DNA of 64,000 bases. Origin: Vibrio sp. JC009. Lineage in GTDB: Bacteria > Pseudomonadota > Gammaproteobacteria > Enterobacterales > Vibrionaceae. How positions within the stretch are numbered: the first letter of the stretch is position 1; every line of letters starts with the position of its first letter. The stretch is taken from contig NZ_CP092106.1 of NCBI RefSeq assembly GCF_029016485.1, forward strand, positions 1,426,001 to 1,490,000, written 5' to 3'. Shown in pieces: positions 41,693-49,440 of the stretch. The position numbers and the translations under genes are program-made. The notes under the pieces are model-generated. The model saw only the letters and a program-made list of their open reading frames with translations. It ran no database searches and had not been told where the DNA came from.

Positions 41693-42362
41693 GTATTCGG
41701 TGAGTTCCCTTACTGAAGAACTGGAAGAAACCAAACGCTGCCTTTCAAACATTATCCGGCTTGGCACGGTATCGGCGGTTCATGGTGATACCGTGGATAT
41801 CAGCACCGGGAACAACAATCCTAAGCAGATCCCTTTTTTTGTTTCCTCTTCCGGCCGTGTCCGGCACTACCGACCACCAACAGTAGGTGAGCAGTGCATT
41901 CTGATTAACCTGGGGGCAGGCGATAACTTAAATCAGGCCGTTGCTCTGATGGGGCTGCGCTCTGATGAGTTTCCGCTGCCGACACTGAGTGAAAATGAGG
42001 TGATGACCGATTACGGCGGCGGTATGAAAGAGGTGTATAACCTCGATAGCGGTGCTCTGGTTTGTGATTACCCGGGTGGAATGGTGCTGAACGCAGACCT
42101 GACTCATTTGGGTAATACCGAGCATACCGGAAATCTGAACCGGACAGGTGATACCGTTTCAACCGGAAACATTATCAGTACCGGCATGTTTAACCATATG
42201 GGTGGTTTTGCCGTTTCTGGTGGTGCAGCTGGCGGTGGTACGCCTACGTTCGAAGGCTCTATGAAGATTGTGGGCGGTGATATTGATGTGGACGGTTACA
42301 GCGTGAAGTTGCATCACCACATGGATGCAGAAGGCAGACCAACCAGCGGAGCGAAAAAATGA
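41661..42362 (+). CDS. Baseplate assembly protein V (tail spike)
   Basis: A 233-residue protein of the P2 gpV family. An N-terminal coiled coil is followed by an OB-like region (LGTVSAVHGDTVDISTG, VGEQCILINLGAGDNLNQA). A beta-helical repeat (THLGNTEHTGNLNRTGD) follows, and a tip has the metal-binding HHHMD segment. It should pierce the outer membrane. It overlaps gpW by 4 bp. Confidence 0.88.
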   Translation: MEIVKRIRELEYSVSSLTEELEETKRCLSNIIRLGTVSAVHGDTVDISTGNNNPKQIPFFVSSSGRVRHYRPPTVGEQCILINLGAGDNLNQAVALMGLRSDEFPLPTLSENEVMTDYGGGMKEVYNLDSGALVCDYPGGMVLNADLTHLGNTEHTGNLNRTGDTVSTGNIISTGMFNHMGGFAVSGGAAGGGTPTFEGSMKIVGGDIDVDGYSVKLHHHMDAEGRPTSGAKK

Positions 42363-42691
42363 TAGGTGTTGATCCTGATACGGGTAAAACCGTTACCGGA
42401 CTGGCTGCTCTGGCCTGCCGGTTTCAGAAAATTTTAACCACTCAGGTAACCAGCCGGATTAAACGCCGGGGTTTTGGTAACCGGGCGGTAGAACGGCTGG
42501 GTAAAAACCAGACTCCGAACGAGGCAATGATAGTTCAGAACCTGTCTATCGAGGCGCTAACCAATCCGGTAAATGGTGTCATTGATTATGAGGTGAAACG
42601 CTGTCAGGCCGTTATGGGTACCAACGGATTCAAAATTCGGGTACATGGGCAGTGGCAGGGCCAGCCCTTTGAAACGAGTGTGATGTTATGA
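42359..42691 (+). CDS. Baseplate wedge protein W (gp25-like)
   Basis: A 110-residue gp25/P2 gpW-type protein (GLAALACRFQKILTTQVTSR, RRGFGNRAVERLG). It joins the baseplate wedge with J. It overlaps both neighbours by 4 bp, showing coupled translation. Confidence 0.85.
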   Translation: MIGVDPDTGKTVTGLAALACRFQKILTTQVTSRIKRRGFGNRAVERLGKNQTPNEAMIVQNLSIEALTNPVNGVIDYEVKRCQAVMGTNGFKIRVHGQWQGQPFETSVML

Positions 42692-43668
42692 AAAATGCAC
42701 CTGAAGCGTTTCAGGTTCCTGATTTTGAAACGCTGCTGAAAAGTTATATTGATTATGCTGTGGAATATTGCGCTGAGAGTGATGAAGACAAAGCCAGGCT
42801 GTTACGGGAGTCGTTAGAAAACGATTCTGAACTATTGGCTCAGATCACTCAGGCCTTTATTACCAAACGCCAGGCTGAAATACGTGAGCAGAATTATCAG
42901 GCTCTGCAGATGTTCCGCAAGTATGTTACTGAAACCGATATGGTGGATATGCTGGCAATGCAGTACGGCCTGAAACGTCAGGTTCTGGTACCGGAGGATG
43001 ATTCGGTTTATCCGCCTATTCCGGCGGTGATGGAGTCGGATGAAGATCTGCTGCGCCGTTTTGATTTGGCGCCCTATCAGTTTCATACAACGGGTACCCG
43101 GCTTGGGTATAAGTTCCATTCACTTACTCTGGATGAGCGTCCGCTTATCACCATAGATTCTCAGGATAACGTAATTACCATGCGTTATGAGTTTCCTACT
43201 GATGTGATTTCCAATCCTGTTAAGGATGCAGAGCCGCGTATGCTGGAGCCAAACTCCGGAAAGGTGGAGATTGCGGTGCTAAGCCGGGAAACGGAAAACG
43301 GTCTTCCAAGTGCCGGTCTTTTGGATCGTGTGAAGCGTTATCTTACCCGTGATGATATCGGTCAGGAGACGGATGAGATAACGACTAAATCCGCGGTTAT
43401 TAAGAACTATCAGATACATGTTGACCTTTATACAGGCGGTGACCCAAACCACTATGTGACTCAGGAGCAGGCTGAAGAGGCAGCCTGGAGTTTTGCCAAA
43501 CAGATGCACAGGCTGGAAACCACCATAGACCGTGAAGAAGTCGGCCATGTGTTTTATGCGCTGGGTGCTAAACGGGCCAAGGTGGTTAAGCCAGCTGCAG
43601 ATGTAGTCTGCAGCTGGGATGAAGCCCCTTATTGTACGGAGGTGAAAATCAATGTCCGTGCAGAGTGA
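42688..43668 (+). CDS. Baseplate protein J
   Basis: A 326-residue protein matching P2 gpJ: EYCAESDEDKARLLRESLEN, then RFDLAPYQFHTTGTRLGYKF and YQIHVDLYTGGDP. It forms the wedge with W and I. Order V-W-J-I is conserved in P2-like tails. Confidence 0.88.
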   Translation: MKNAPEAFQVPDFETLLKSYIDYAVEYCAESDEDKARLLRESLENDSELLAQITQAFITKRQAEIREQNYQALQMFRKYVTETDMVDMLAMQYGLKRQVLVPEDDSVYPPIPAVMESDEDLLRRFDLAPYQFHTTGTRLGYKFHSLTLDERPLITIDSQDNVITMRYEFPTDVISNPVKDAEPRMLEPNSGKVEIAVLSRETENGLPSAGLLDRVKRYLTRDDIGQETDEITTKSAVIKNYQIHVDLYTGGDPNHYVTQEQAEEAAWSFAKQMHRLETTIDREEVGHVFYALGAKRAKVVKPAADVVCSWDEAPYCTEVKINVRAE

Positions 43669-44272
43669 GTTTGTGAGTGTCCAGCCGGAGAGTCGGTCAC
43701 TAATTGAAGAGTCTATGGAATATGCCTGGGGCGCAATTATCGCTGATCTTGAGTGTCCTTATCCGGAGTTAAAAAGCCCGGCTTTAACGCAGGATGACTT
43801 TGTTTCTCTGTTGGCCGGAGAACGCGGGGTTATGGACTGGCAGGCTACGGATACCATTGACCAGCAGAGGACAACGGCTGAGCGGGCGTTTCAGATTCAT
43901 GAGAAAGCTGGTACTCGTGGTGGTTTGAAAAATGCACTGGATGCGCTTGTGTTTGACTCTGTTATCTCCAGGGGCGCTCTTCCATATTCGTTGGATGTGG
44001 AGGCCTTCCTGCTGGATACGCCTTTAACGGAGGATAGCAGCAGGCGGGTAGATTCCCGTATCAATACCTATAAATCGGAGCGGGACAGTATTGATGTGAA
44101 TATTTCACGTCAGTCTCAGGCTACGGTGTTTGTAGGTGTTACCACAGAACAGGGGATCACTATGACCTCAGAGCCGTTTGTTCCACTCGGTTATACCAGT
44201 TCCTGTTTAGACCGCATTGCGGTTTATAACCATATCAGATTAATATCAACATCGGAGCCAGCAATTCAATGA
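43652..44272 (+). CDS. Tail protein I
   Basis: A 206-residue P2 gpI-like protein (RGVMDWQATDTIDQQRTTAE, FQIHEKAGTRGGLKNALDAL). It links baseplate and fibres. It overlaps gpJ by 17 nt and the fibre gene by 4. Confidence 0.85.
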   Translation: MSVQSEFVSVQPESRSLIEESMEYAWGAIIADLECPYPELKSPALTQDDFVSLLAGERGVMDWQATDTIDQQRTTAERAFQIHEKAGTRGGLKNALDALVFDSVISRGALPYSLDVEAFLLDTPLTEDSSRRVDSRINTYKSERDSIDVNISRQSQATVFVGVTTEQGITMTSEPFVPLGYTSSCLDRIAVYNHIRLISTSEPAIQ

Positions 44273-45420
44273 GTACAAATCAAAATGCTGACAGATATCG
44301 TACCTATGTGACCCAAACAGGTTTTGGCCTGGAGGCACTGGCTAATCAGCAGGGTACAAAAGTAGATTTCGCGGTGCTGGTTGTGGGTGATGGTGTGTTA
44401 CCTGATGATCAGAACCCTTCAGTACAGACTGACCTGATTAATCAGGTTCGTAGTTATCCGGTCACTATTGAGGTGGATGAAACAGACCCGACTATATGGA
44501 TTGCCCGGGCTGAGATACCTGCTGAAGATGGTGGGTTTACTATTAATGAGGCAGGGGTGAAGGTGACGGATGCTAATGGTGATTTGTATTGCTATGCCCG
44601 TCAGCCTGGGGATTATAAGCCCATGCTGGCTGAGGGTGCGGCTAAGAGCTATACCATTCGCCTGAAGTTTATTCCGGGTAATTCTTCGGTGATTGAGGCC
44701 AAGATCGACCCTTCGGTTCAGTTTGCTACACCTGCTGATTTGGATAATGCGATTAAAGTGCATGAGTCGGTTTCACAGTTCCTACCCTATGATCCCAAAC
44801 GTGTGTATAGGTGTGGTGAGGTATGTACCACCATAACAGCAGGTGAAATAGCGTACTGGCAGTGGTATTCAAATGTTGAATCCCTAGCTGGTAAAGATCC
44901 TCTAAACCTCGCTAATCGTCATGATGCGTGGACAGATAATACTAAACCATTTTACTGGATACCCTATACAGGTGAACAGGTTGGTATGCCATTTTTCTGG
45001 TTAGATAGCGCTTCTCCTGAATGGGCTGTAATGGAAATTAATGCGGATTTACCTATTGCTGTGTATTGGCGTTTGGCTCGGAGGTATCCACATTTGGTTT
45101 CTGGGGAGACTATCAATACAGGTGAAATTCGCGGTGAGTTTTTAAGGGTGCTTGACCAAGGGCGTGGCGTAGATCCAAATAGGCAATTGGGTTCATTTGC
45201 ATTAGATAGTATTAAACAGGGTGGCTTTAACATTCGAAATGACGCAGGTGGTTCTCCTTTATTAAGTTCACCACACGGAGAGGTAACTATAACGTCTACG
45301 GCGAATAATATTTCAGTTGTTGGTGACGGAGCTTCTCATACTATGCAATATGTCAAAATAGGTAGTGGTACTGAAACTGCACCAAGAAGTGTGGCTCGTC
45401 CTATGGCAATAGCCATATAA
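44269..45420 (+). CDS. Tail fibre protein
   Basis: A 383-residue fibre. The N-terminal attachment domain (about 1-160) is of the DUF3751 type (RTYVTQTGFGLEALANQQGT). A collar-like segment follows (GEIRGEFLRVLDQGRGVDPN, QLGSFALDSI), and a C-terminal tip ends TETAPRSVARPMAIAI. From about 44760 the DNA turns more AT-rich than the baseplate genes, as expected for an exchanged receptor-binding module. It is short for a fibre, so other host-range parts may be missing. Confidence 0.85.
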   Translation: MSTNQNADRYRTYVTQTGFGLEALANQQGTKVDFAVLVVGDGVLPDDQNPSVQTDLINQVRSYPVTIEVDETDPTIWIARAEIPAEDGGFTINEAGVKVTDANGDLYCYARQPGDYKPMLAEGAAKSYTIRLKFIPGNSSVIEAKIDPSVQFATPADLDNAIKVHESVSQFLPYDPKRVYRCGEVCTTITAGEIAYWQWYSNVESLAGKDPLNLANRHDAWTDNTKPFYWIPYTGEQVGMPFFWLDSASPEWAVMEINADLPIAVYWRLARRYPHLVSGETINTGEIRGEFLRVLDQGRGVDPNRQLGSFALDSIKQGGFNIRNDAGGSPLLSSPHGEVTITSTANNISVVGDGASHTMQYVKIGSGTETAPRSVARPMAIAI

Positions 45421-45429
45421 GGTAAAGAA

Positions 45430-45990
45430 ATGTCAAATAAAGCAAAATACTATTGGCCTGTAGATGCGAATACAAAAGAAGTTTTAGCTAAGAGACAAGC
45501 ACAGTTTCGAGGGGGGATCTTCCACATTCCGAAAAATGCTTTGTTGGTTGAACCATTGCATGCGAAAGACGGACTTGCTGTTATCGCTTCTTTTGATGAG
45601 GTTGGCAACACAATTGGCTCAGAATATATAGAAGACTATCGTGGTTCAACTATTTATGATGAATCAAATTGTACCAAATCAGAAGTGGTTTCAAAGTTAG
45701 GCCCGATCAAGGAAGGTTTTACCCAGGATAAGCCGTTAACAGAGTACGATGAACGATTTAACTCAAAATGGGTAACCAACCTGCAGGCTCAATACGATGC
45801 CGAGCTAATCCGGGTAGACTCCATTCGCAAGCAACAATACAATCAGCATGTCGATCCTAAAATCAGTGAAGCTCAGATAAAACACCTTCAGGGTAATGCG
45901 ACAGAAGCTGCAGAACTCGAACAACTAGCCCTCTCAGAGCGAGAACGAATCCAGCAAGAAAACCCCTGGCCTGTACCGCCAACCGCATAA
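45430..45990 (+). CDS. Tail fibre assembly chaperone
   Basis: A 186-residue protein. The helical C-terminal half (RVDSIRKQQYNQHVDP, LEQLALSERERIQQENPWPV) is the charged end typical of fibre assembly proteins. An acidic N-terminal domain binds the fibre tip. It shares the AT-rich character of the fibre tip and likely moved together with it. Confidence 0.75.
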   Translation: MSNKAKYYWPVDANTKEVLAKRQAQFRGGIFHIPKNALLVEPLHAKDGLAVIASFDEVGNTIGSEYIEDYRGSTIYDESNCTKSEVVSKLGPIKEGFTQDKPLTEYDERFNSKWVTNLQAQYDAELIRVDSIRKQQYNQHVDPKISEAQIKHLQGNATEAAELEQLALSERERIQQENPWPVPPTA

Positions 45991-46052
45991 CCAAACAATC
46001 AAATCACCCTATAACCCAGCCATTGCGCTGGGTTTTCTTTTTGGAGCAATCT

Positions 46053-46262
46053 ATGGCAGATAAAACCGCTAAGCCAATAAGCAAACAGCAGGATTACCCA
46101 ATCCTCAAGCCCTTCCGCCTAAACGGGAAATGGCACCACCCGAAAGACAAAACAATTTCCCTGCTGCCTTCACAGGCCAACTTCCTGCTGCTTAACGGCA
46201 AGCTGGGCAAGCCTGGCAGTGCAGCTGTTAAACAAACTGAAACCAAAGAGGTAAGCAAATAA
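46053..46262 (+). CDS. Small tail-region protein, 69 aa
   Basis: A basic protein (ILKPFRLNGKWHHPKDKTIS, SQANFLLLNGKLG) directly before the sheath gene with a one-base overlap. Similar short proteins precede sheath genes in P2-like phages. Function unknown. I chose the ATG at 46053, preceded by TTGGAGC. Confidence 0.65.
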   Translation: MADKTAKPISKQQDYPILKPFRLNGKWHHPKDKTISLLPSQANFLLLNGKLGKPGSAAVKQTETKEVSK

Positions 46263-47443
46263 TGGCAGCAGCAACGCTTTCTCCTATTCAGGATTTTGAA
46301 CTCAATGGTGCAGAGGTTATCACCATCGAGCCAATGCCAAGTATGGGGCCACTGGCCGCTCAGGTGGTGCATTTAACCGGCACCGCACCTGACAAGAACC
46401 TGGCACTGGAATACAACGAGCCAACGCGCTTGTTTGATTACTCCCAGGCAATGCTGATGCTCGATAGCACAGGTGATCGCTTGGGTACACTTCCGAACCT
46501 TGTCCGCTATCTTCTGGAGTACGTTCAGTGCGTGCTCTATGTAACCGTGGTTGAAGAAGGCTTAACCCCGGAAGAAACTGAAACCAATGTGATTGGTGGT
46601 GTGGATGCAACAACAGGTGGATTAACCGGGCTTCAGACCATTAAGGCCTGCCCGGAAACACCAACCGTTGTAGCCGCTCCTGGCTTTAACAGCAAAACGG
46701 TAGGTCAGACGCTTTCTCTGATTTCCCGTGATATCCGCTGTCGTCCTGTTCTGGATGGTCCGAATACCAATGATATGGCTGCAGCTGAGTTTGCCGCCGA
46801 ATTTGGTGCAGAAGGAACGGGCGAGGATAAGCTTTGCATTATTGACCCTTGGTTTATCCAGAAGTACGACGGGGCAGAGGTGCTGATGCCTGCTTCTATT
46901 GCTCTGGTTGCGGCTATGGCAGCAATTGAGGGTTATGAGAGCCCGCAGAATCAGGGGGTGATCTGTCTGGAGACGGCCAGAAACGTGGCCTATAAGATCA
47001 ACGATAAAACCACTCAGGCTAACTTCCTTAACAAACATGGTGTGGTGACCATTGCCCGTACCCGTATGGGCGGTTATTCGATTATCGGTAACCGTACTAA
47101 TACCGGACGGTTTATTGCTCATGTTGGTCTGGAAGATCTGCTTGCCCGTAAGCTGGAAGAAACCAGTCAGCCGTATATGGGTGAGCTGTTGACCGAAGAT
47201 TTTATGAATCAGGTGGTAGATCGCCTGAACAACTGGGGACAGAGCCTGGTGGCTGATGGTGTAGTGCCGGTCTTCAAAGCCTATCTGCATCCGAGCAAGA
47301 ATAACCTGGAGAGCTATAACTCCGGTCGCTGGTTCCTGTGTGTGGATTATGGCCGTTACTCGCCTAACGAACATATGGTGTATGAAATGAGTGTAGATAA
47401 CGGGCTGATTGAAGCCTGGTTAGAGGGGGCAGTTAATGGCTAA
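46262..47443 (+). CDS. Tail sheath protein FI
   Basis: A 393-residue contractile sheath subunit of P2 FI type: VVAAPGFNSKTVGQTLSLIS, ASIALVAAMAAIEGYESPQN and a C-terminal VYEMSVDNGLIEAWLEG. It shows that the phage is a myovirus. It overlaps the tube gene by 8 nt. Confidence 0.92.
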   Translation: MAAATLSPIQDFELNGAEVITIEPMPSMGPLAAQVVHLTGTAPDKNLALEYNEPTRLFDYSQAMLMLDSTGDRLGTLPNLVRYLLEYVQCVLYVTVVEEGLTPEETETNVIGGVDATTGGLTGLQTIKACPETPTVVAAPGFNSKTVGQTLSLISRDIRCRPVLDGPNTNDMAAAEFAAEFGAEGTGEDKLCIIDPWFIQKYDGAEVLMPASIALVAAMAAIEGYESPQNQGVICLETARNVAYKINDKTTQANFLNKHGVVTIARTRMGGYSIIGNRTNTGRFIAHVGLEDLLARKLEETSQPYMGELLTEDFMNQVVDRLNNWGQSLVADGVVPVFKAYLHPSKNNLESYNSGRWFLCVDYGRYSPNEHMVYEMSVDNGLIEAWLEGAVNG

Positions 47444-47924
47444 TCGTGTTCGCAGACGTTTATGGGCGTTGATGGAAGGCATGCCGATCATGAACGAGAT
47501 TATGGAGATTACTCCACCGGAGATCACCTTTAAAACGGTGGCATCTGAAGGCTCGTTTGTGGAAACAGAGCATGCTGTTGGTGTGAATAAACTAAGCTGG
47601 TCGATTAAGGTACGCGGTGAGCATGCCAAACTGGCGGCGGTATTCGGTAAGTTTATGATGAAGAAGGGCCAGTTTAACTTCTACGAGAAGGGCGCTTCTA
47701 CTGATGGCATCCCTTACTATAAAGAGCACTCCTGCTTTTCAACCATCACCAGTATGAAAGAAGACCCGATGAAAATGGGCGAAATGCCCAGCTGCACTAT
47801 TGAGGGTGTTTGTACGGGTTATAAACTCACGGATTCGGGCATTACGATCCACGATATCAATGTGGATACAGGCCAGTGCGTAGTGTTTGGTGCGAACCTG
47901 ATGCAGGAGGTGAATATTACCTGA
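47436..47924 (+). CDS. Tail tube protein FII
   Basis: A 162-residue tube protein of P2 FII type (ALMEGMPIMNEIMEITPPEI, CTIEGVCTGYKLTDSG). It forms the rigid inner tube inside the sheath. Confidence 0.9.
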   Translation: MANRVRRRLWALMEGMPIMNEIMEITPPEITFKTVASEGSFVETEHAVGVNKLSWSIKVRGEHAKLAAVFGKFMMKKGQFNFYEKGASTDGIPYYKEHSCFSTITSMKEDPMKMGEMPSCTIEGVCTGYKLTDSGITIHDINVDTGQCVVFGANLMQEVNIT

Positions 47925-47930
47925 CGGGAT

Positions 47931-47962
47931 TTAACCTGAGCGATATTTTTCGCTCAGGTTAA
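47931..47962 (+). terminator. Hairpin after the tube gene
   Basis: Twelve-bp perfect arms TTAACCTGAGCG/CGCTCAGGTTAA with a T-rich loop begin 7 nt after the stop. There is no clean T run beyond it, so it may be a processing or pause site rather than a full terminator. Confidence 0.5.
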
Positions 47963-48325
47963 CTAACCAAAAATATATTTTTTAATTTGCTCTTTTACGG
48001 TGCAATTCAAATAACTGCTCTATCATTGCTATTATTTATATTTATTAAAATAACCTATTAATAACTAAGTATTTATATGCTGATGAGTTTATCTTATTGT
48101 ATCGTGTTTTGTATAAAATCAGGCTATATCACCCATGATTATTTCCTATCAATAGATTGAATGCGCTGGGAACGCCGAAAGCAAAATAATCGGCTTGAAA
48201 AAGTTTGTTCGAGGGTTAATTATATTTGCAGCCAGAAAGATAGGCTTTTTTGGTTGGTACTGTGTACGGAGTTGGCCCTCCGTACACAGTGGTGATATTT
48301 AATCCAGAAGTAAGGAAAAATTATC
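47963..48325 (+). other. AT-rich gap with a perfect 13-bp hairpin
   Basis: This 363-nt gap interrupts the otherwise packed tail operon. It is AT-rich. Near its end it has ACTGTGTACGGAG/CTCCGTACACAGT (48259-48271 and 48278-48290, 6-nt loop), which could be an operator or RNA hairpin controlling the small gene downstream. I see no coding frame of note. It looks like the leader of an inserted moron. Confidence 0.5.
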
Positions 48326-48553
48326 GTGGATATCTTAGTATCAGATAACTCAAACATCAATTCAAAAGAACATTCGTCACTTATGGATGCTATTGAGAGT
48401 GCACAGATGGTGTTAAACAGCATTGAATCAGCTCTGTGCCTTGTTTTAGAGCAACTTGAGAGCGGGACATTTGCCTATGGCACCATTGAAGGAGCAATAA
48501 TTCTCGCTGACTACGAGCGGAAGAATCTTAAAGATTCGACACAGCCTAAATAG
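48326..48553 (+). CDS. Small acidic protein, possible moron
   Basis: A 75-residue acidic helical protein (SLMDAIESAQMVLNSIESAL, GTIEGAIILADYERKNLK), similar in style to DUF3077-type small proteins. It is flanked by its own AT-rich leader and a terminator, so it is likely expressed independently. It may be active in the lysogen. Function unknown. Confidence 0.6.
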   Translation: MDILVSDNSNINSKEHSSLMDAIESAQMVLNSIESALCLVLEQLESGTFAYGTIEGAIILADYERKNLKDSTQPK

Positions 48554-48575
48554 TTAACCGTCTTTTTTAATACCA

Positions 48576-48602
48576 AGCCTCCCAACCCGGGGGGCTTTTT
48601 TT
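48576..48602 (+). terminator. Terminator of the inserted small gene
   Basis: AGCCTCCC pairs with GGGGGGCT around AACCC, followed by TTTTTT. It isolates the small gene from the tail chaperone gene. Confidence 0.8.
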
Positions 48603-48616
48603 ATGGATGCCATATT

Positions 48617-49306
48617 ATGAAACAAACAAGCCTGCTACGTTTTTATTCCAGTGATGCGCAAAAGAGTCAGGAACTGGATGCGGAAATCAAATCGCTGAGA
48701 CAGGAACTAAAGCAGATCACCAATGAAACCCCGGAATCTGAAATCGCTAACCTGCAGAAACAGATCGATACCCTGCAGGCCGAAGCCGATGAGCTGAAAA
48801 CAGTGAAGCTGAAAACCATCAGTGTTGCTCAGTTTAAAGCTCTGCCGTTTATCAAGCTGGACCAAACGACCGATGCACAGGAGTTCGCACAGCGTGAAGC
48901 TCTGATTTTTGCCTGCTCTGATATCTCGGAAGAGAAGTTTGCCACCTTATCAGCTCCGGACTTTATCCAGCTGTATGAAGATATCCGCGATCTTATCCTG
49001 AAACCCAGTGATGAAATCGACCGCGAAAAACTGGGCGGTAATGATTTTGAGTTTGATCTGCTGCATCCCTTTACCAATGAGGTACAGGAGAAGGTCAGTC
49101 ATATTAAGTTTAAGGTACCGGGTGTTATCCATTCCCGCGAGCTGGCGAACATCGATGACCCGGAAGAACGGGAAGATTTTATGTTCCGTGTGGTGACGAA
49201 TCTGCAGAAAGAAGATTTTAACTACCTCTCTATTAACGATTACCTCGCGCTAAAACCGCAGGTGGGCGCTTTTTTTCAACAATCGGCGGGATACTTTCGC
49301 CAGTAG
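48617..49306 (+). CDS. Tail assembly chaperone E (frame 0)
   Basis: A 229-residue protein with an N-terminal coiled coil (LDAEIKSLRQELKQI, ANLQKQIDTLQAEADEL) and a helical body. Position between tube and tape-measure genes marks it as the tail assembly chaperone. A T-TTT-TTT slip sequence at 49270-49276 near the end permits -1 frameshifting to make the longer E+E' product. Confidence 0.85.
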   Translation: MKQTSLLRFYSSDAQKSQELDAEIKSLRQELKQITNETPESEIANLQKQIDTLQAEADELKTVKLKTISVAQFKALPFIKLDQTTDAQEFAQREALIFACSDISEEKFATLSAPDFIQLYEDIRDLILKPSDEIDREKLGGNDFEFDLLHPFTNEVQEKVSHIKFKVPGVIHSRELANIDDPEEREDFMFRVVTNLQKEDFNYLSINDYLALKPQVGAFFQQSAGYFRQ

Positions 49307-49440
49307 ATGTTGAGTCTTTAATCGACCTTATACCTATGCACCGAAATACCTCGGAATCTGAACTGCTTTTGTGGCCTCAGGACGCTGCGGTGCGCCGGTA
49401 TGAAATGATCCTCGATAAACTGGGAGTGAAACGTGGCTGA
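49276..49440 (+). CDS. E' extension reached by -1 frameshift
   Basis: After slipping on seven T residues (49270-49276), translation continues 54 codons: STIGGILSPVDVESL, then SELLLWPQDAAVRRYEMI and a stop at 49440. The fusion would be 274 residues. P2-like and lambda-like phages make G/GT or E/E' pairs this way. The extension has a protein-like sequence but no own start. Confidence 0.8.
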   Translation, partial: STIGGILSPVDVESLIDLIPMHRNTSESELLLWPQDAAVRRYEMILDKLGVKRG

